This document shows positions 14,957-23,973 of a stretch of DNA of 64,000 nucleotides, piece by piece (the first letter of the stretch is position 1; each line of letters begins with the position of its first letter). The notes under the pieces were generated by a model, which was given only the letters and a program-made list of their open reading frames with translations, did no database searches and was not told where the DNA came from. This stretch comes from RHKX01 sp963820055 (GTDB taxonomy: Bacteria > Actinomycetota > Thermoleophilia > Solirubrobacterales > 70-9). Location of the stretch: contig CAWFYJ010000003.1 of the NCBI GenBank assembly GCA_963820055.1, forward strand, positions 124,001-188,000. Reading direction: 5' to 3'. A program made the position numbers and the translations under genes.

Positions 14957-16303
14957 TCAGATCGGGAACGAGGCGATGAAGAAGCCGTCGGTGCGATCGC
15001 GGTCGTTGCGGGTCTGCAGGTAGCGGCCGTCGGTCGCGGCGGCGATCGGCCCGCGAGTGGGGTCGGCTCCGAGATCGACGGGGTCGAGCCCGGCTGAGGC
15101 GGCGACGGCCTCGTTCTCCCGCCGCGAGATCGTGCAGGTCGAGTAGACGACCCGGCCGCCGGCGCGGGCGGCAGCGACGGCATTGGCGAGGATCCGGGCA
15201 CCGACCTCCGCCATCGACTCGACGTCGGCGAGGCCGCGCCGCCAGCGGGCGTCGGGACGGGAGGCAAGCGTGCCGAGGCCCGAGCAGGGCGGATCGACCA
15301 GGACCGCGTCGTAGCGGCCATCGGTCCGCGGCGTCGCAGCGTCCGCCTCCTCGACGTTCGCCGCCGGGGCACCGAGGCGATCGAGCAGCTCGCGGAGCTC
15401 GCGAGCCCGGCCCGGGTCGCGCTCGACCGAGACGAGGCCGCCTCCCCCACCCCCGAGGGCGGCGGCGATCTGGCCGGACTTGATCCCCGGACCCGCGCAG
15501 AGATCGAGGATGCGCTCGCCCGGTTGCGGGGCGAGCACCTCGACGACGGTCGCCGACGCCCGCGACTGCGGGACGACGAGACCCTGCGTCATCAGCTCCT
15601 CGACCCGGCCGCGCTCGCCGCCGGTGACGACGATCGAGTCGGCCGGCGCCGGCGGCTGCGCCGGATCGGCGGCTCGCGCCTCGACCCCGGCGGCGGCCAG
15701 TGCCTCGAGGGCGCCCGGGACGTCCCCGGCGAGACGGTTGACCCGGAGGGCGCGTTCGGGTGGCTCGTTTATCGCCCTCAGCATCGAACGGGCTCCGTCG
15801 GCCCCCAGTTCCTCCCACCAGAGCCCGGCGAGCCACTCCGGCACCGAGTGGGCGATCGCCGCATCTGCCGGGCTCGCGTCGCCGAGGCCGCCGAGCAGGC
15901 TCGCCCGCTCGCGCGCCGCGCGACGGAGGACGGCGTTGACGAGGCCGGCTCCGCGACGGCGGCCGCCACGGCCCTTCGCCAGAGCGACGGCCTGGTCGAC
16001 GGCGGCATGGTCGGCGTCGCCGGAGGCGAACAGCAACTCGTAGAGGCCCAGGCGGAGCGCCGCGAGCAGCGGCGGGTCGATCTTGTCGACCGGCCTGCCG
16101 GCGAGCGCGACGACGAAGTGGTCGCTGGTCCCGCGGCGCTGGACGGCGCCGTAGGCGAGGCCCTGCGCCTGAGCCCGCTCCCGGCCCTCGAGCCGGAGGC
16201 GTCCCGCGGCGGCGCGGAGGGCGCGGTCTGCCCACGCTTCCTCCTCGAAAACGCGCCGGAGGGTCTCGTAGGCGGCCAGCCGGGCCGGGGTCGGGGCGCT
16301 CAC
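14957..16303 (-). CDS. rsmB: 16S rRNA (cytosine967-C5)-methyltransferase
   Basis: A 448-residue protein with an N-terminal NusB-like helical domain (residues 1-~140, including LRLGLYELLF and AVDQAVALAKG) and a C-terminal NOL1/NOP2/Sun methyltransferase. SAM motif LDLCAGPGIKSGQIAAALG, the DPPCSGLGT motif IV Cys and the STCTI motif VI Cys are all present, and these two cysteines are the catalytic pair of the family. Its start overlaps the fmt stop by 4 nt. This is the common priA-def-fmt-rsmB order. Confidence 0.95.
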   Translation of the reverse strand: MSAPTPARLAAYETLRRVFEEEAWADRALRAAAGRLRLEGRERAQAQGLAYGAVQRRGTSDHFVVALAGRPVDKIDPPLLAALRLGLYELLFASGDADHAAVDQAVALAKGRGGRRRGAGLVNAVLRRAARERASLLGGLGDASPADAAIAHSVPEWLAGLWWEELGADGARSMLRAINEPPERALRVNRLAGDVPGALEALAAAGVEARAADPAQPPAPADSIVVTGGERGRVEELMTQGLVVPQSRASATVVEVLAPQPGERILDLCAGPGIKSGQIAAALGGGGGGLVSVERDPGRARELRELLDRLGAPAANVEEADAATPRTDGRYDAVLVDPPCSGLGTLASRPDARWRRGLADVESMAEVGARILANAVAAARAGGRVVYSTCTISRRENEAVAASAGLDPVDLGADPTRGPIAAATDGRYLQTRNDRDRTDGFFIASFPI

Positions 16304-17259
16304 TTCTCGGGCGTTTCAGGCGCTTCGTGAGTTTCCGGCATTTCGGGCGACTCGGCCGGTGCGGGCAGGCCGTACCCGCGCAGGAAGTCGCCGGCCGCCA
16401 TCCAGCGCTTCCCGGGAGGCTGAATCGCCCCGATCCGCAGCGCCCCGGAGCCGCAGCCGAGGACGAGCGTCCCGTCGGCCTCCGCGAACGTCCCCGCGGC
16501 GGGCCCGCCCTCCAGCACGACCGGATCCCGGAGGCCGAGTCGCGAGTCGCCGCCGGTGATGACGAAGGCGCCGATGTGCGGCGTCAGCGCACGGATCCGT
16601 CTCCCCTCGGCAACGGCCGACCCGCGAGGATCGACCCGCCGCTCGGCCGATTCGATCTTCTCGGCGTAGGTGACGCCCGCCTCGTCCTGCTCCTCGAAGC
16701 GGAGATCGCCTGCATCGGCGAGATCGAGGGCGGCGCCGAGAAGCCTGCCGCCGATGGCGGCGAGCGACCCGGCGAGCGCTCCGTAGTCGTCGCCGGGCCC
16801 GATCGAGACCTCCTCGCGGAGCGCAACGGGCCCGGAGTCGAGACCCGCCGTGAGGCGCATCACGCAGACCCCGGTCGTCGCGTCGCCGGCCATCAGCGAG
16901 CGCTCGATCGGCGCGGCGCCCCGCCACCGCGGCAACAGCGACGGGTGGACGTTGAGGATCTCCGCCGACGACAGCAGCGGCTCCTTGATGAGCTGCCCGA
17001 AGGCGCAGACGATGACGACTCCGGCCCCGGGGGCGGCGATCCGCTCGCGAGACTCGCCGGCGTTCACGTCCTCGAACTGGGCGAGCTCGATGCCGAGTTC
17101 GGCGGCGGCCACAGCGACCGGCGGCGGGCTGACCCGGCGACCGCGGCCGCTCCGCCGGTCGGGAGGCGTGACGACGAGGGCCGGACGGTGCGCTCCCTCC
17201 GCCAGGTCGCGAAGCACGGTCGCGGCGAAGTCGGAGGTGCCGAGATAGACGTTCTTCAC
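16300..17259 (-). CDS. fmt: methionyl-tRNA formyltransferase
   Basis: A 319-residue enzyme that formylates initiator Met-tRNA using 10-formyltetrahydrofolate. The catalytic core is visible as NVHPSLLPRWRGAAPIERS (about residues 105-123) and DSGPV; the C-terminal OB-like domain carries EAGVTYAEKI. GTG 17259 fits the family N-terminus (VKNVYLGTSDFA) and lies 10 nt after the def stop. The C-terminal ~20 residues are a Pro/Glu-rich tail (APAESPEMPETHEAPETPEK). It is paired with def, which removes the formyl group later. Confidence 0.95.
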   Translation of the reverse strand: MKNVYLGTSDFAATVLRDLAEGAHRPALVVTPPDRRSGRGRRVSPPPVAVAAAELGIELAQFEDVNAGESRERIAAPGAGVVIVCAFGQLIKEPLLSSAEILNVHPSLLPRWRGAAPIERSLMAGDATTGVCVMRLTAGLDSGPVALREEVSIGPGDDYGALAGSLAAIGGRLLGAALDLADAGDLRFEEQDEAGVTYAEKIESAERRVDPRGSAVAEGRRIRALTPHIGAFVITGGDSRLGLRDPVVLEGGPAAGTFAEADGTLVLGCGSGALRIGAIQPPGKRWMAAGDFLRGYGLPAPAESPEMPETHEAPETPEK

Positions 17260-17269
17260 GCGGAGGAGC

Positions 17270-17902
17270 TCACTCCGCCTCGGGCTCGTCCTCCGGCGGG
17301 TCGAGCAGCGACGGGTCGAAGTGCTCACCGTTGCGGAGCGCCCGCAGCGCCGCACGGCGCTGCTTGCGCTCGGTCCGGTCGAGGATGAGGACGCCGTCGA
17401 GGTGGTCGATCTCGTGCTGGAGGACGCGCGCCTCGAGTCCGGAGGCCTCGATCACGATCGGCAAGCCGGCGAGGTCGAGGGCGGCGACTCGCGCGTGGAG
17501 CGGCCGTTCGACGTCGACGATGACGTTCGCGAGGCTCAGACAGCCCTCCTCGGCCGTGACGAGCTCGTCGGAGGTCCACTCGACCTCGGGGTTGACGATC
17601 GCCCGCGGCTCCGAGTCGGGTCCGGCCTGGAAGACGAGCAGCCTGCGCATCAGCCCGAGCTGGGTCGCCGCGAGGCCGATTCCGAGGGCGCCCTGCATGA
17701 GGGCGACCATCCGCTCCGACTCGAGCTCGAGCTCGGGGCCGAACTCGGTCACCTCCGAGGCGCGCGACTTGAGGACGGGATCGCCGAACTGGCGAACCTC
17801 GCCGAGCGCCTGGCGGCGGCGCTCGAGCGTCTCCTCGTCGAGGCCCGGTCCGTCGTCGCCGTCCTCGGCGGTCTCGGCGCGGTCTGTCTCCGTTTCGGCC
17901 AC
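17270..17902 (-). CDS. def: peptide deformylase
   Basis: A 210-residue metallo-hydrolase removing the N-formyl group from nascent proteins. All three family motifs are seen: GIGLAATQLG (motif 1, about residues 75-84), EEGCLSL (motif 2, metal Cys) and LQHEIDHLDGVL (motif 3, metal His pair and Glu). It has a charged Glu/Asp N-terminal extension of ~25 residues. GTG 17902 is preceded by TAGAAT 6 nt upstream, so it begins a leaderless def-fmt-rsmB unit. Confidence 0.96.
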   Translation of the reverse strand: MAETETDRAETAEDGDDGPGLDEETLERRRQALGEVRQFGDPVLKSRASEVTEFGPELELESERMVALMQGALGIGLAATQLGLMRRLLVFQAGPDSEPRAIVNPEVEWTSDELVTAEEGCLSLANVIVDVERPLHARVAALDLAGLPIVIEASGLEARVLQHEIDHLDGVLILDRTERKQRRAALRALRNGEHFDPSLLDPPEDEPEAE

Positions 17903-17908
17903 GCGCCG

Positions 17909-17914
17909 ATTCTA
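17909..17914 (-). promoter_or_regulatory. -10-like box TAGAAT, leaderless def
   Basis: TAGAAT on the minus strand, 6 nt before GTG 17902; a strong TANNNT match. Confidence 0.55.
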
Positions 17915-17922
17915 GGCGCCCG

Positions 17923-20136
17923 TCACTGAGGGTCGACGTCGACGGCGAGCGTGACGCCGCGCAGCGATGCCGTGACCTCGGGCCGATCGAGGACGTCGCG
18001 GACGGCCGCGGCATCGCGCTCCGGGGCGCTGCTCTTGACGAGCAGGCGCCGCCTGTACCGGCCGCGGCGCCGGAACCGCGGCGCCGGCCCGAGGAGCTCG
18101 GCATCGGGGCCGAGCACGGGTCGCAGACCGGCCGCGATCGACTCGCCGGCGGCGGCGAGGGCCGCTTCGTCGGGCCCGGTGAGCTCGACGGCGAGCAGCG
18201 ACGAGTACGGCGGGTATCCGAACTCGCGACGCCTCTCGAGCTCACCGGCGAGGAACCCGGCGGCGTCATGGCCGGCAGCGGCGACGATCGGCGCGGCCGT
18301 TGGGGCCAGCGTCTGGACGAGGACGCGGCCACCCCGGTCGCCGCGGCCGCTGCGGCCGCCGAGCTGGGCGACGAGCGCGAACGTCCGCTCCTCCGCCCTG
18401 AAGTCGGGGTAGCGGAGCGTCGAATCGGCGTCGATCAGCACGCTCAGTGCGACGTCCGGGAAGTCGTGGCCCTTCGCGACCATCTGGGTGCCGACGAGGA
18501 CGCCGCCGTCGGCCCGCTCGAACTCGGTCAGGACGTTCGCGTGGCCGCCCCGCACCGAGACCGTGTCGGCGTCGAGCCGGAAGACCCGCGCCGGGGCGAC
18601 GATCTCGCCGACGAGCTGCTCGATCCGCTCGGTCCCGGCTCCGTGGCGTGCGATCGAGACCGAGTTGCACTCGGGGCAGGCCTTCGGCACCGGCTCGGTG
18701 TGGCCGCAGTGATGGCAGCCGACGACCGAGCGACCGCGGTGGAGGACCAGCGAGACGTCGCAGTGCGGGCAGGTGATCGCCGCGCCACAGGACCCGCAAC
18801 TGAGGTGCGGCGAGAAGCCGCGGCGATTGAGCATCACGATCGCCTTAGAGCCGCCATCCCCCTCCCCCAGCGTCGCGAGGGCTTCCCGGGTGACCGGGTG
18901 GAGCGGCCCCGCCGATCCGGGCACCTCGCGCATGTCGAGGACCTCGACGGGCGGCAGCGGCCGGCCGTCGATCCGCTCGGGGAGGTCGAGACGCTCGAGC
19001 TCGGCCCAACTCTCGGGACGTGGGGTCGCGCTGCCCGCCAGGTAGACGGCGCCGGCGTCGGCAGCGCGGCGGCGAGCGACGGCGCGGGCGTCGTAGCGCG
19101 GGTCGCCCTCCTGCTTGTAGGAGGAGTCGTGTTCCTCGTCGACGACGATGATCCCGAGGTCGGCGAGCGGCGCGAAGACCGCGGAGCGAGGCCCGACGCA
19201 GACGCGGGCGGCGCCCGAGCGGAGCCGCCGCCACTCGTCGAAGCGCTCACCCTCCGAGAGGCCGGAGTGGAGGACCGCCACCTCGTCGCCGAGCCGGGCG
19301 GCGACCCGGCCGACGGTCTGGGGCGTCAGGCCGATCTCGGGGACGAGGAGGATGGCCGTCCTGCCGCGCTCGAGGGCGGCTTCGATCGCCGCGAGGTAGA
19401 CCTCGGTCTTCCCGGACCCGGTGACGCCGTGGAGAAGCCGCTCCCGCGCGCCGGTCCCGTCGAGGGCGGCGATCAGCTCGTCGGCGCAGGCCCGCTGCCG
19501 CGGCGACAGCTGCGGCGCGCCGGAGACGGCGCCGACGGTCTCGATCCGCGGCGCCCGGCGGACCTCGCGGACCGGACGCTCGATCAGGCCGCGCTCGGCG
19601 AGGCGGCCGAGGACGACGGAGTCGGCGCCGGTCAGCTCGCGGATCCGCGGCCCCGGCAGCTCGTCCTCGGCTGCGAGCAGTTCGAGGACCGCCTGCTGGC
19701 GAGCGCCGAGCCGCGGGCCGTCGGCCCCGGGAGCCAGAGCGGCCCTCCCCGCATCGGTGATCACTGCGTAGCGGGCGGTCAGCGGGCGCATCGGCTTCGG
19801 CTTGCGGCCGGTGCCCGATCCCGGCGGCAGCACGAGGGCGAGGCCGCGCGAGGGGGTCGAGCAATAGCGCTCGGCGACCCAGAGCCCGAGCCTGACGAGC
19901 TCCGGGGTCGCCCCGGCTTCGATCGCCTCGAGCGGCTCGGCGATCCGCTCCGGCGGCAGGTCGCTCTCGGCGGCGACGTCGACGACCACTCCGAGCATCC
20001 GCCGGCCACCGAACGGGATCATCAACAGCGACCCGACCCCGACCCCGGCCTCGATCATCGGCGCCGGCAAGCGGTAGTCGAACGGGCCGCGCAGGGCGCG
20101 CGTCGTCGTCATCGGCTCGACCTTGGCGATCTCCAT
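17923..20136 (-). CDS. priA: primosomal protein N' (replication restart helicase PriA)
   Basis: A 737-residue protein. The N-terminal DNA-binding domain begins MEIAKVEP and has FDYRLPAP. The helicase core keeps GVTGSGKTEVYLAAIE (Walker A) and VVDEEHDSSYKQEGDPRYDARD-like motif II, and a zinc module has CGSCG, CPHC, CHHC and CPEC. Many actinobacterial PriA homologues have lost the Walker motifs; this one appears intact and so may be an active helicase. ATG 20136 is chosen: GGGGTGAGC precedes it and MEIAKV fits. It reassembles the replisome at stalled forks. Confidence 0.94.
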   Translation of the reverse strand: MEIAKVEPMTTTRALRGPFDYRLPAPMIEAGVGVGSLLMIPFGGRRMLGVVVDVAAESDLPPERIAEPLEAIEAGATPELVRLGLWVAERYCSTPSRGLALVLPPGSGTGRKPKPMRPLTARYAVITDAGRAALAPGADGPRLGARQQAVLELLAAEDELPGPRIRELTGADSVVLGRLAERGLIERPVREVRRAPRIETVGAVSGAPQLSPRQRACADELIAALDGTGARERLLHGVTGSGKTEVYLAAIEAALERGRTAILLVPEIGLTPQTVGRVAARLGDEVAVLHSGLSEGERFDEWRRLRSGAARVCVGPRSAVFAPLADLGIIVVDEEHDSSYKQEGDPRYDARAVARRRAADAGAVYLAGSATPRPESWAELERLDLPERIDGRPLPPVEVLDMREVPGSAGPLHPVTREALATLGEGDGGSKAIVMLNRRGFSPHLSCGSCGAAITCPHCDVSLVLHRGRSVVGCHHCGHTEPVPKACPECNSVSIARHGAGTERIEQLVGEIVAPARVFRLDADTVSVRGGHANVLTEFERADGGVLVGTQMVAKGHDFPDVALSVLIDADSTLRYPDFRAEERTFALVAQLGGRSGRGDRGGRVLVQTLAPTAAPIVAAAGHDAAGFLAGELERRREFGYPPYSSLLAVELTGPDEAALAAAGESIAAGLRPVLGPDAELLGPAPRFRRRGRYRRRLLVKSSAPERDAAAVRDVLDRPEVTASLRGVTLAVDVDPQ

Positions 20137-20185
20137 GCTCACCCCGACGAAGCTACGTCCTTTCACGGACGTACGGCTCGCGGTA

Positions 20186-20191
20186 TATGTT
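20186..20191 (+). promoter_or_regulatory. -10-like box TATGTT, leaderless PH-domain gene
   Basis: TATGTT, 6 nt before GTG 20198; a TTCACG (20162-20167) is a possible -35 at 18-bp spacing. It supports GTG 20198 as the start. Confidence 0.5.
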
Positions 20192-20197
20192 GCGGCC

Positions 20198-20722
20198 GTG
20201 GCGCTCAACCTCGGACCCGGTGAACAGGTCGTATTCGAAGGACACCCCTCGTGGCGGGCGATCCTCGGCTTCTATCTCAAGGGCATCCTGATAATCGCCG
20301 TGATCGCCGCGCTGATCGCACTGATCGGCAGCGGCTCCGACGTGGTCCTGATCACCCTGATCGTCGTCATCGGCTCCGCCGCGGTCGTGCTCGTCGGCTT
20401 CCTGCGCCGGGTCTCGACCCGCTACACCATCACCACCCGCCGCCTCAACATCAAGCACGGAATCATCTCCCGCGACGTCCAGGAGACGAAGATCGAGCGC
20501 GTCCAGGACGTCAACTACCGGCAGTCCTTCTACCAGCGGATCATGCAGATCGGCGACGTCGACTTCGACACCGCTGCGCAGAACTCCGAGTCCGACTTCG
20601 TCTTCGCCGGGGTTGCGAACCCCGAGCAGGTCGTCGACCGCGTTCACCACGCGACCGAGCCGACCGGCCCGCCGCCGCGAACGCAGTCCGAGGCAGAGAC
20701 CCGCTTCGGCTCCGGCCTCTAG
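20198..20722 (+). CDS. PH-domain (bPH2/YdbS-like) membrane protein
   Basis: A 174-residue protein. A short N-terminal NLGPGEQVVFEGHPSWR motif is typical of bacterial PH-domain (YdbS/YdbT-like) proteins. Two transmembrane segments follow (about residues 24-45 and 49-70), then a beta-rich PH domain with TRYTITTRRLNIKHGII and KIERVQDVNYRQSFYQRIM. The C-terminal tail is polar. Function unknown; such proteins sit on the inner membrane. It is divergent from priA and its stop is 3 nt from the convergent metK end. Confidence 0.8.
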   Translation: MALNLGPGEQVVFEGHPSWRAILGFYLKGILIIAVIAALIALIGSGSDVVLITLIVVIGSAAVVLVGFLRRVSTRYTITTRRLNIKHGIISRDVQETKIERVQDVNYRQSFYQRIMQIGDVDFDTAAQNSESDFVFAGVANPEQVVDRVHHATEPTGPPPRTQSEAETRFGSGL

Positions 20723-20725
20723 TCG

Positions 20726-21997
20726 CTAGGCCGAGGCGCCGACCTGCTCGCCGACGCCGGCCGCGGCGCGGAGCTCGTCGACGCGGTCGGTCCGCTCCCA
20801 GGTGAAGTCCGCATCATCGCGGCCGAAGTGGCCGTAGGCGGCGGTCGCCTGGTAGATCGGCCGGTGCAGGTCGAGGTAGCGGCGGAAGGCGCCCGGCCGG
20901 AGGTCGAAGACCTGCTCGACTGCCATCGTCAGCTTCGCGTCGTCGACCTTGCCGGTGCCGAACGTCTGGACCATCAGCGAGATCGGATGGGCGACGCCGA
21001 TCGCGTAGGCGAGCTGGACCTCGCAACGGTCAGCGAGGCCGGAGGCGACGACGTTCTTGGCGACGTATCGGGCCGCATACGCCGCGGAACGGTCGACCTT
21101 CGACGGGTCCTTGCCGGAGAACGCGCCGCCGCCGTGGCGGGCGGCGCCTCCATAGGTGTCGACGATGATCTTGCGGCCGGTGAGCCCGGCGTCGCCGACG
21201 GGGCCACCGATGACGAAGTTGCCGGTCGGGTTGACGAGCAGGGTCCGCCGCAGGGCGTCGGCGTCGTAGAGGTCGCCGTACTCCTCGTCGAGGACGGGGA
21301 CGATCACGTGCTCCCAGAGATCGGGCTTGATCGTCTCCTCGCAGTCGATTCCCTCCGCGTGCTGGGTCGAGATCAGGATTCGGACGATCTCGACCGGGAC
21401 GCCGTCGCGGTAGCGGACGGTGACCTGCGTCTTGCCGTCGGGCCGCAGGTAGTCGAGGGTGCCGTCCTTGCGGACCGCGGAGAGGCGGCGGGCGAGCGTG
21501 TGCGCGATCTGGACCGGCATCGGCATCAGCGCCCGGGTCTCGTTGGTCGCGTAGCCGAACATCATTCCCTGGTCGCCGGCGCCGTCCTGGTCGAACTCGT
21601 CCTCGTCGGTGGCGTCGGTGCGAGCTTCGTAGGCCTTGTCGACGCCCTGGGCGATGTCCGCCGACTGCTCGTCGATCGCTGTCATGACGGCGCAGCTGTT
21701 GCCGTCGAAGCCGTACTCGCCGCTGTCGTAGCCGATCTCGTTGATCGTCGTCCGAACGATCTTCGGGACGTCGACGTAGGTCGAGGTGGAGATCTCGCCG
21801 GAGACGACGACGAGGCCGGTGTTGACGAGCGTCTCGCAGGCGACACGGCCGTCCGGGTCCTCGGCGAGGACCGCGTCGAGGATCCCGTCGGAGATCTGGT
21901 CGCAGATCTTGTCCGGGTGCCCCTCGGTGACGGACTCGGAGGTGAAGAGGTGCTCGCCCTCGCCGATCTCGATGTGCTCGGTGATCTCGCTGCTCAT
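20726..21997 (-). CDS. metK: S-adenosylmethionine synthetase
   Basis: A 423-residue enzyme that makes SAM from methionine and ATP. Signature segments: FTSESVTEGHPDKICDQISD (about residues 18-37), the GQGxMFGYA-like GDQGMMFGYATNET, GGPVGDAGLTGRKIIVDTYG and GGGAFSGKDPSKVDRSAAY. Slightly longer than the E. coli enzyme because of an acidic insert (YEARTDATDEDEFDQD). ATG 21997 is preferred by homology over an upstream in-frame start at 22081 that would add an Arg-rich non-conserved stretch. The leader contains a small hairpin but no recognisable SAM riboswitch. Confidence 0.97.
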   Translation of the reverse strand: MSSEITEHIEIGEGEHLFTSESVTEGHPDKICDQISDGILDAVLAEDPDGRVACETLVNTGLVVVSGEISTSTYVDVPKIVRTTINEIGYDSGEYGFDGNSCAVMTAIDEQSADIAQGVDKAYEARTDATDEDEFDQDGAGDQGMMFGYATNETRALMPMPVQIAHTLARRLSAVRKDGTLDYLRPDGKTQVTVRYRDGVPVEIVRILISTQHAEGIDCEETIKPDLWEHVIVPVLDEEYGDLYDADALRRTLLVNPTGNFVIGGPVGDAGLTGRKIIVDTYGGAARHGGGAFSGKDPSKVDRSAAYAARYVAKNVVASGLADRCEVQLAYAIGVAHPISLMVQTFGTGKVDDAKLTMAVEQVFDLRPGAFRRYLDLHRPIYQATAAYGHFGRDDADFTWERTDRVDELRAAAGVGEQVGASA

Positions 21998-22035
21998 CTG
22001 ACTTCGTGGCCTCTCTTCCGTGGATTGCAGCCGGT

Positions 22036-22054
22036 GATGCCGGTTGTCGGCATC
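22036..22054 (-). other. small hairpin in metK leader
   Basis: GATGCCG and CGGCATC form a 7-bp stem with a 5-nt loop, about 40 nt before the metK ATG and right after the DUF3352 gene end. It could be a weak terminator or leader structure. Confidence 0.35.
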
Positions 22055-22070
22055 GCGCCGTCGGGGAATG

Positions 22071-23960
22071 CTATTCCCCACCGAGCGGCGGGGCGTCGAT
22101 CTGCGGCTCCTGCCGCGGCCCGACCGCGATCCGGAGGTCGGTGTCGATGCGTTCGTCGCCGCCGTCGACGGTGAGCGCGGCGGCCGTCAGCGAGCGCAGA
22201 TCGGGGGCGTAGGTCGTGTAGGTCGGATCGGTCGCGAGGCCCGCCTGCTCGCCGAGGCTGAGGAGGCCGGTCAGGTCGAGGTAGGCGATCAGCGAGACCG
22301 AATCGGGCATGTCCTCGGTGACGTCTTCGAACTTCTGGGAGTCGCCGAGACCGCCGTCGATCGAACGCGCCTGCTGGATGCCGAGCGAATCGGTGGCGAT
22401 CACGAGCCGGTCGTCCCACGCGGCGTAGGTGAGGTCGACGGCCGAGCTGACCGCGAGCGACTGCGCCTGGAGGCCCGCGATCTGGATCGTCTGCCAGGTC
22501 TCGGGCTTGCCCTTGCCGCCCGAGGTCAGCGCCTTCGCGACCGAGTCCTGCAGGCTGCCGAGCGACTTCTTGGCCGCCTCGGGATCGACGTCCTTGGCGA
22601 TCAGGCTCACGTATGGGGTCGCCGAGTCGGGCGTCACCCCGGGCGCCGTCTCCTCGGCGGAGGCCGCGACGGGTTGGAGCGACAGCGCGGCCTCGGAGCC
22701 GAGCAGCGGCAGCAGGTCCTCGCCGATGTCGATTCCCGCCTGGCGCCCGAGCTGCCGGGAGGCGTCGCGGAACGCGGCGACGAGCCCCGGCGAGCTCGTT
22801 CGCGCCTGGTCGAGGAGGTCCGCCGCCCCGGCGCCCGGGTCGCCGAGCCCGAGGTAGGCGAGGGTCGCCGGACCGATGTCGGACGTCAGCGACGGCGAGA
22901 ACGATGGCAGGGCGGCGAAGAACCCCGGCGATTCGTCCGAGCGGTCCGGGTCGAGGTCGCTGCGGACGGCGAGGTGAACGCTCGTATCGCTGGCGCTGAC
23001 CGATGCGGCGGCTCCCTCGGTCGCCGCCGTGTCGATGAAGGTGTCGGCCGGCGTGAACCCGCGCTGCCCGAACAGGGCCCGGGCGCCGTCGGCGGAGACG
23101 AAGGCGTAGGCGACGCGGTCCTCGGGGAGCTCGTCGATCACACCGGCCCCGTCGGCGTCGGCCAGGGACCCGTCGCCGCCCTTCGGGTCGAGCATCGCAG
23201 CGATGCCGGTCCGGGAGCCGATCAGCAGGAATCCGTCGTCGATCGCCCACGCGGCACCCCGGCGGCCGATCGAGAAGTCGGTCCCGCCCGCGTTCGCGGA
23301 CGACTGCTTCGGACCGAGGAGCTCCGATGCGAATTCGTCGGCGGCGTCGGTGTCGTCGGCCTCGATCATCAGAACGCGCTCGCCGGCGAGCCCGGCCGGG
23401 AGGGCCGCGAGCGCGATCTCGCCGCCCGACCATGGAGAGATCTGGCGGTCGAAGTCGACCGCGACCCCGGAGATGTTGCTGAGGGCCGACAGGGCGACCT
23501 TGCTGAGCAGCGGGACGCGGGCGCCGACCCCGGTCAGGGCGGCGAACTGGTCCGACTCGGGATCGACGTCGAGGTGGACGTAGGCGAGCGCGTCAGCAGG
23601 CACGAGCTCGATCGCGTCGTCGACCGGCGCGCACGCGTCGCCGCCGGGAAAGCCGCAGGGGGCGACTGGGATCAGGACGAGCCAGAAGCCGGCGACGACG
23701 GCCGCGACGATCGCCCCGGCCGTGAGCCGGTGGCGTGTGGTCGCCGGAATTCCGCTCCAGCGCTTCGAGCCGCGGCGCCGGAGCGAGCGCAGCCACGCTC
23801 CCCAGGCGCCGCTCCCCGGTCCGGAGTCGCGGAGCGCCTGGAGGCGGCGTCCGAGGCCGGACCGGCCGTTCCCCGATCCGCCGAGGGGTGACTTCGGCGT
23901 CACCGCCGAGGGCGACTTCTTGCCGGCGTCCCGGCCGTCCTTGGGGTTCTCCTCCGGCAC
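22071..23960 (-). CDS. DUF3352 domain-containing membrane-anchored protein
   Basis: A 629-residue protein. Residues 1-~75 are polar, Gly/Ser/Arg-rich and cytoplasmic; one membrane anchor spans about 79-100 (AGAIVAAVVAGFWLVLIPVA); the rest is a long extracytoplasmic region. IELVPADALAYVHLDVDPES is the DUF3352 signature, and ALPAGLAGERVLMIEADD and YVSLIAKDVDPEAAKK belong to the same repeat-like fold. Function unknown. GTG 23960 is preceded by a TATAAA box 6 nt upstream, so it has its own promoter at the end of der. Confidence 0.8.
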   Translation of the reverse strand: MPEENPKDGRDAGKKSPSAVTPKSPLGGSGNGRSGLGRRLQALRDSGPGSGAWGAWLRSLRRRGSKRWSGIPATTRHRLTAGAIVAAVVAGFWLVLIPVAPCGFPGGDACAPVDDAIELVPADALAYVHLDVDPESDQFAALTGVGARVPLLSKVALSALSNISGVAVDFDRQISPWSGGEIALAALPAGLAGERVLMIEADDTDAADEFASELLGPKQSSANAGGTDFSIGRRGAAWAIDDGFLLIGSRTGIAAMLDPKGGDGSLADADGAGVIDELPEDRVAYAFVSADGARALFGQRGFTPADTFIDTAATEGAAASVSASDTSVHLAVRSDLDPDRSDESPGFFAALPSFSPSLTSDIGPATLAYLGLGDPGAGAADLLDQARTSSPGLVAAFRDASRQLGRQAGIDIGEDLLPLLGSEAALSLQPVAASAEETAPGVTPDSATPYVSLIAKDVDPEAAKKSLGSLQDSVAKALTSGGKGKPETWQTIQIAGLQAQSLAVSSAVDLTYAAWDDRLVIATDSLGIQQARSIDGGLGDSQKFEDVTEDMPDSVSLIAYLDLTGLLSLGEQAGLATDPTYTTYAPDLRSLTAAALTVDGGDERIDTDLRIAVGPRQEPQIDAPPLGGE

Positions 23961-23966
23961 CGGGCG

Positions 23967-23972
23967 TTTATA
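23967..23972 (-). promoter_or_regulatory. -10-like box TATAAA, leaderless DUF3352 gene
   Basis: TATAAA on the minus strand, 6 nt before GTG 23960, directly beside the der stop codon. Confidence 0.45.
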
Positions 23973-23973
23973 C

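Noticed and set aside
21998..22070. SAM riboswitch before metK
   Set aside because: Only a small 7-bp hairpin is present; no SAM-I, SAM-II or SAM-IV core is recognisable in 73 nt.
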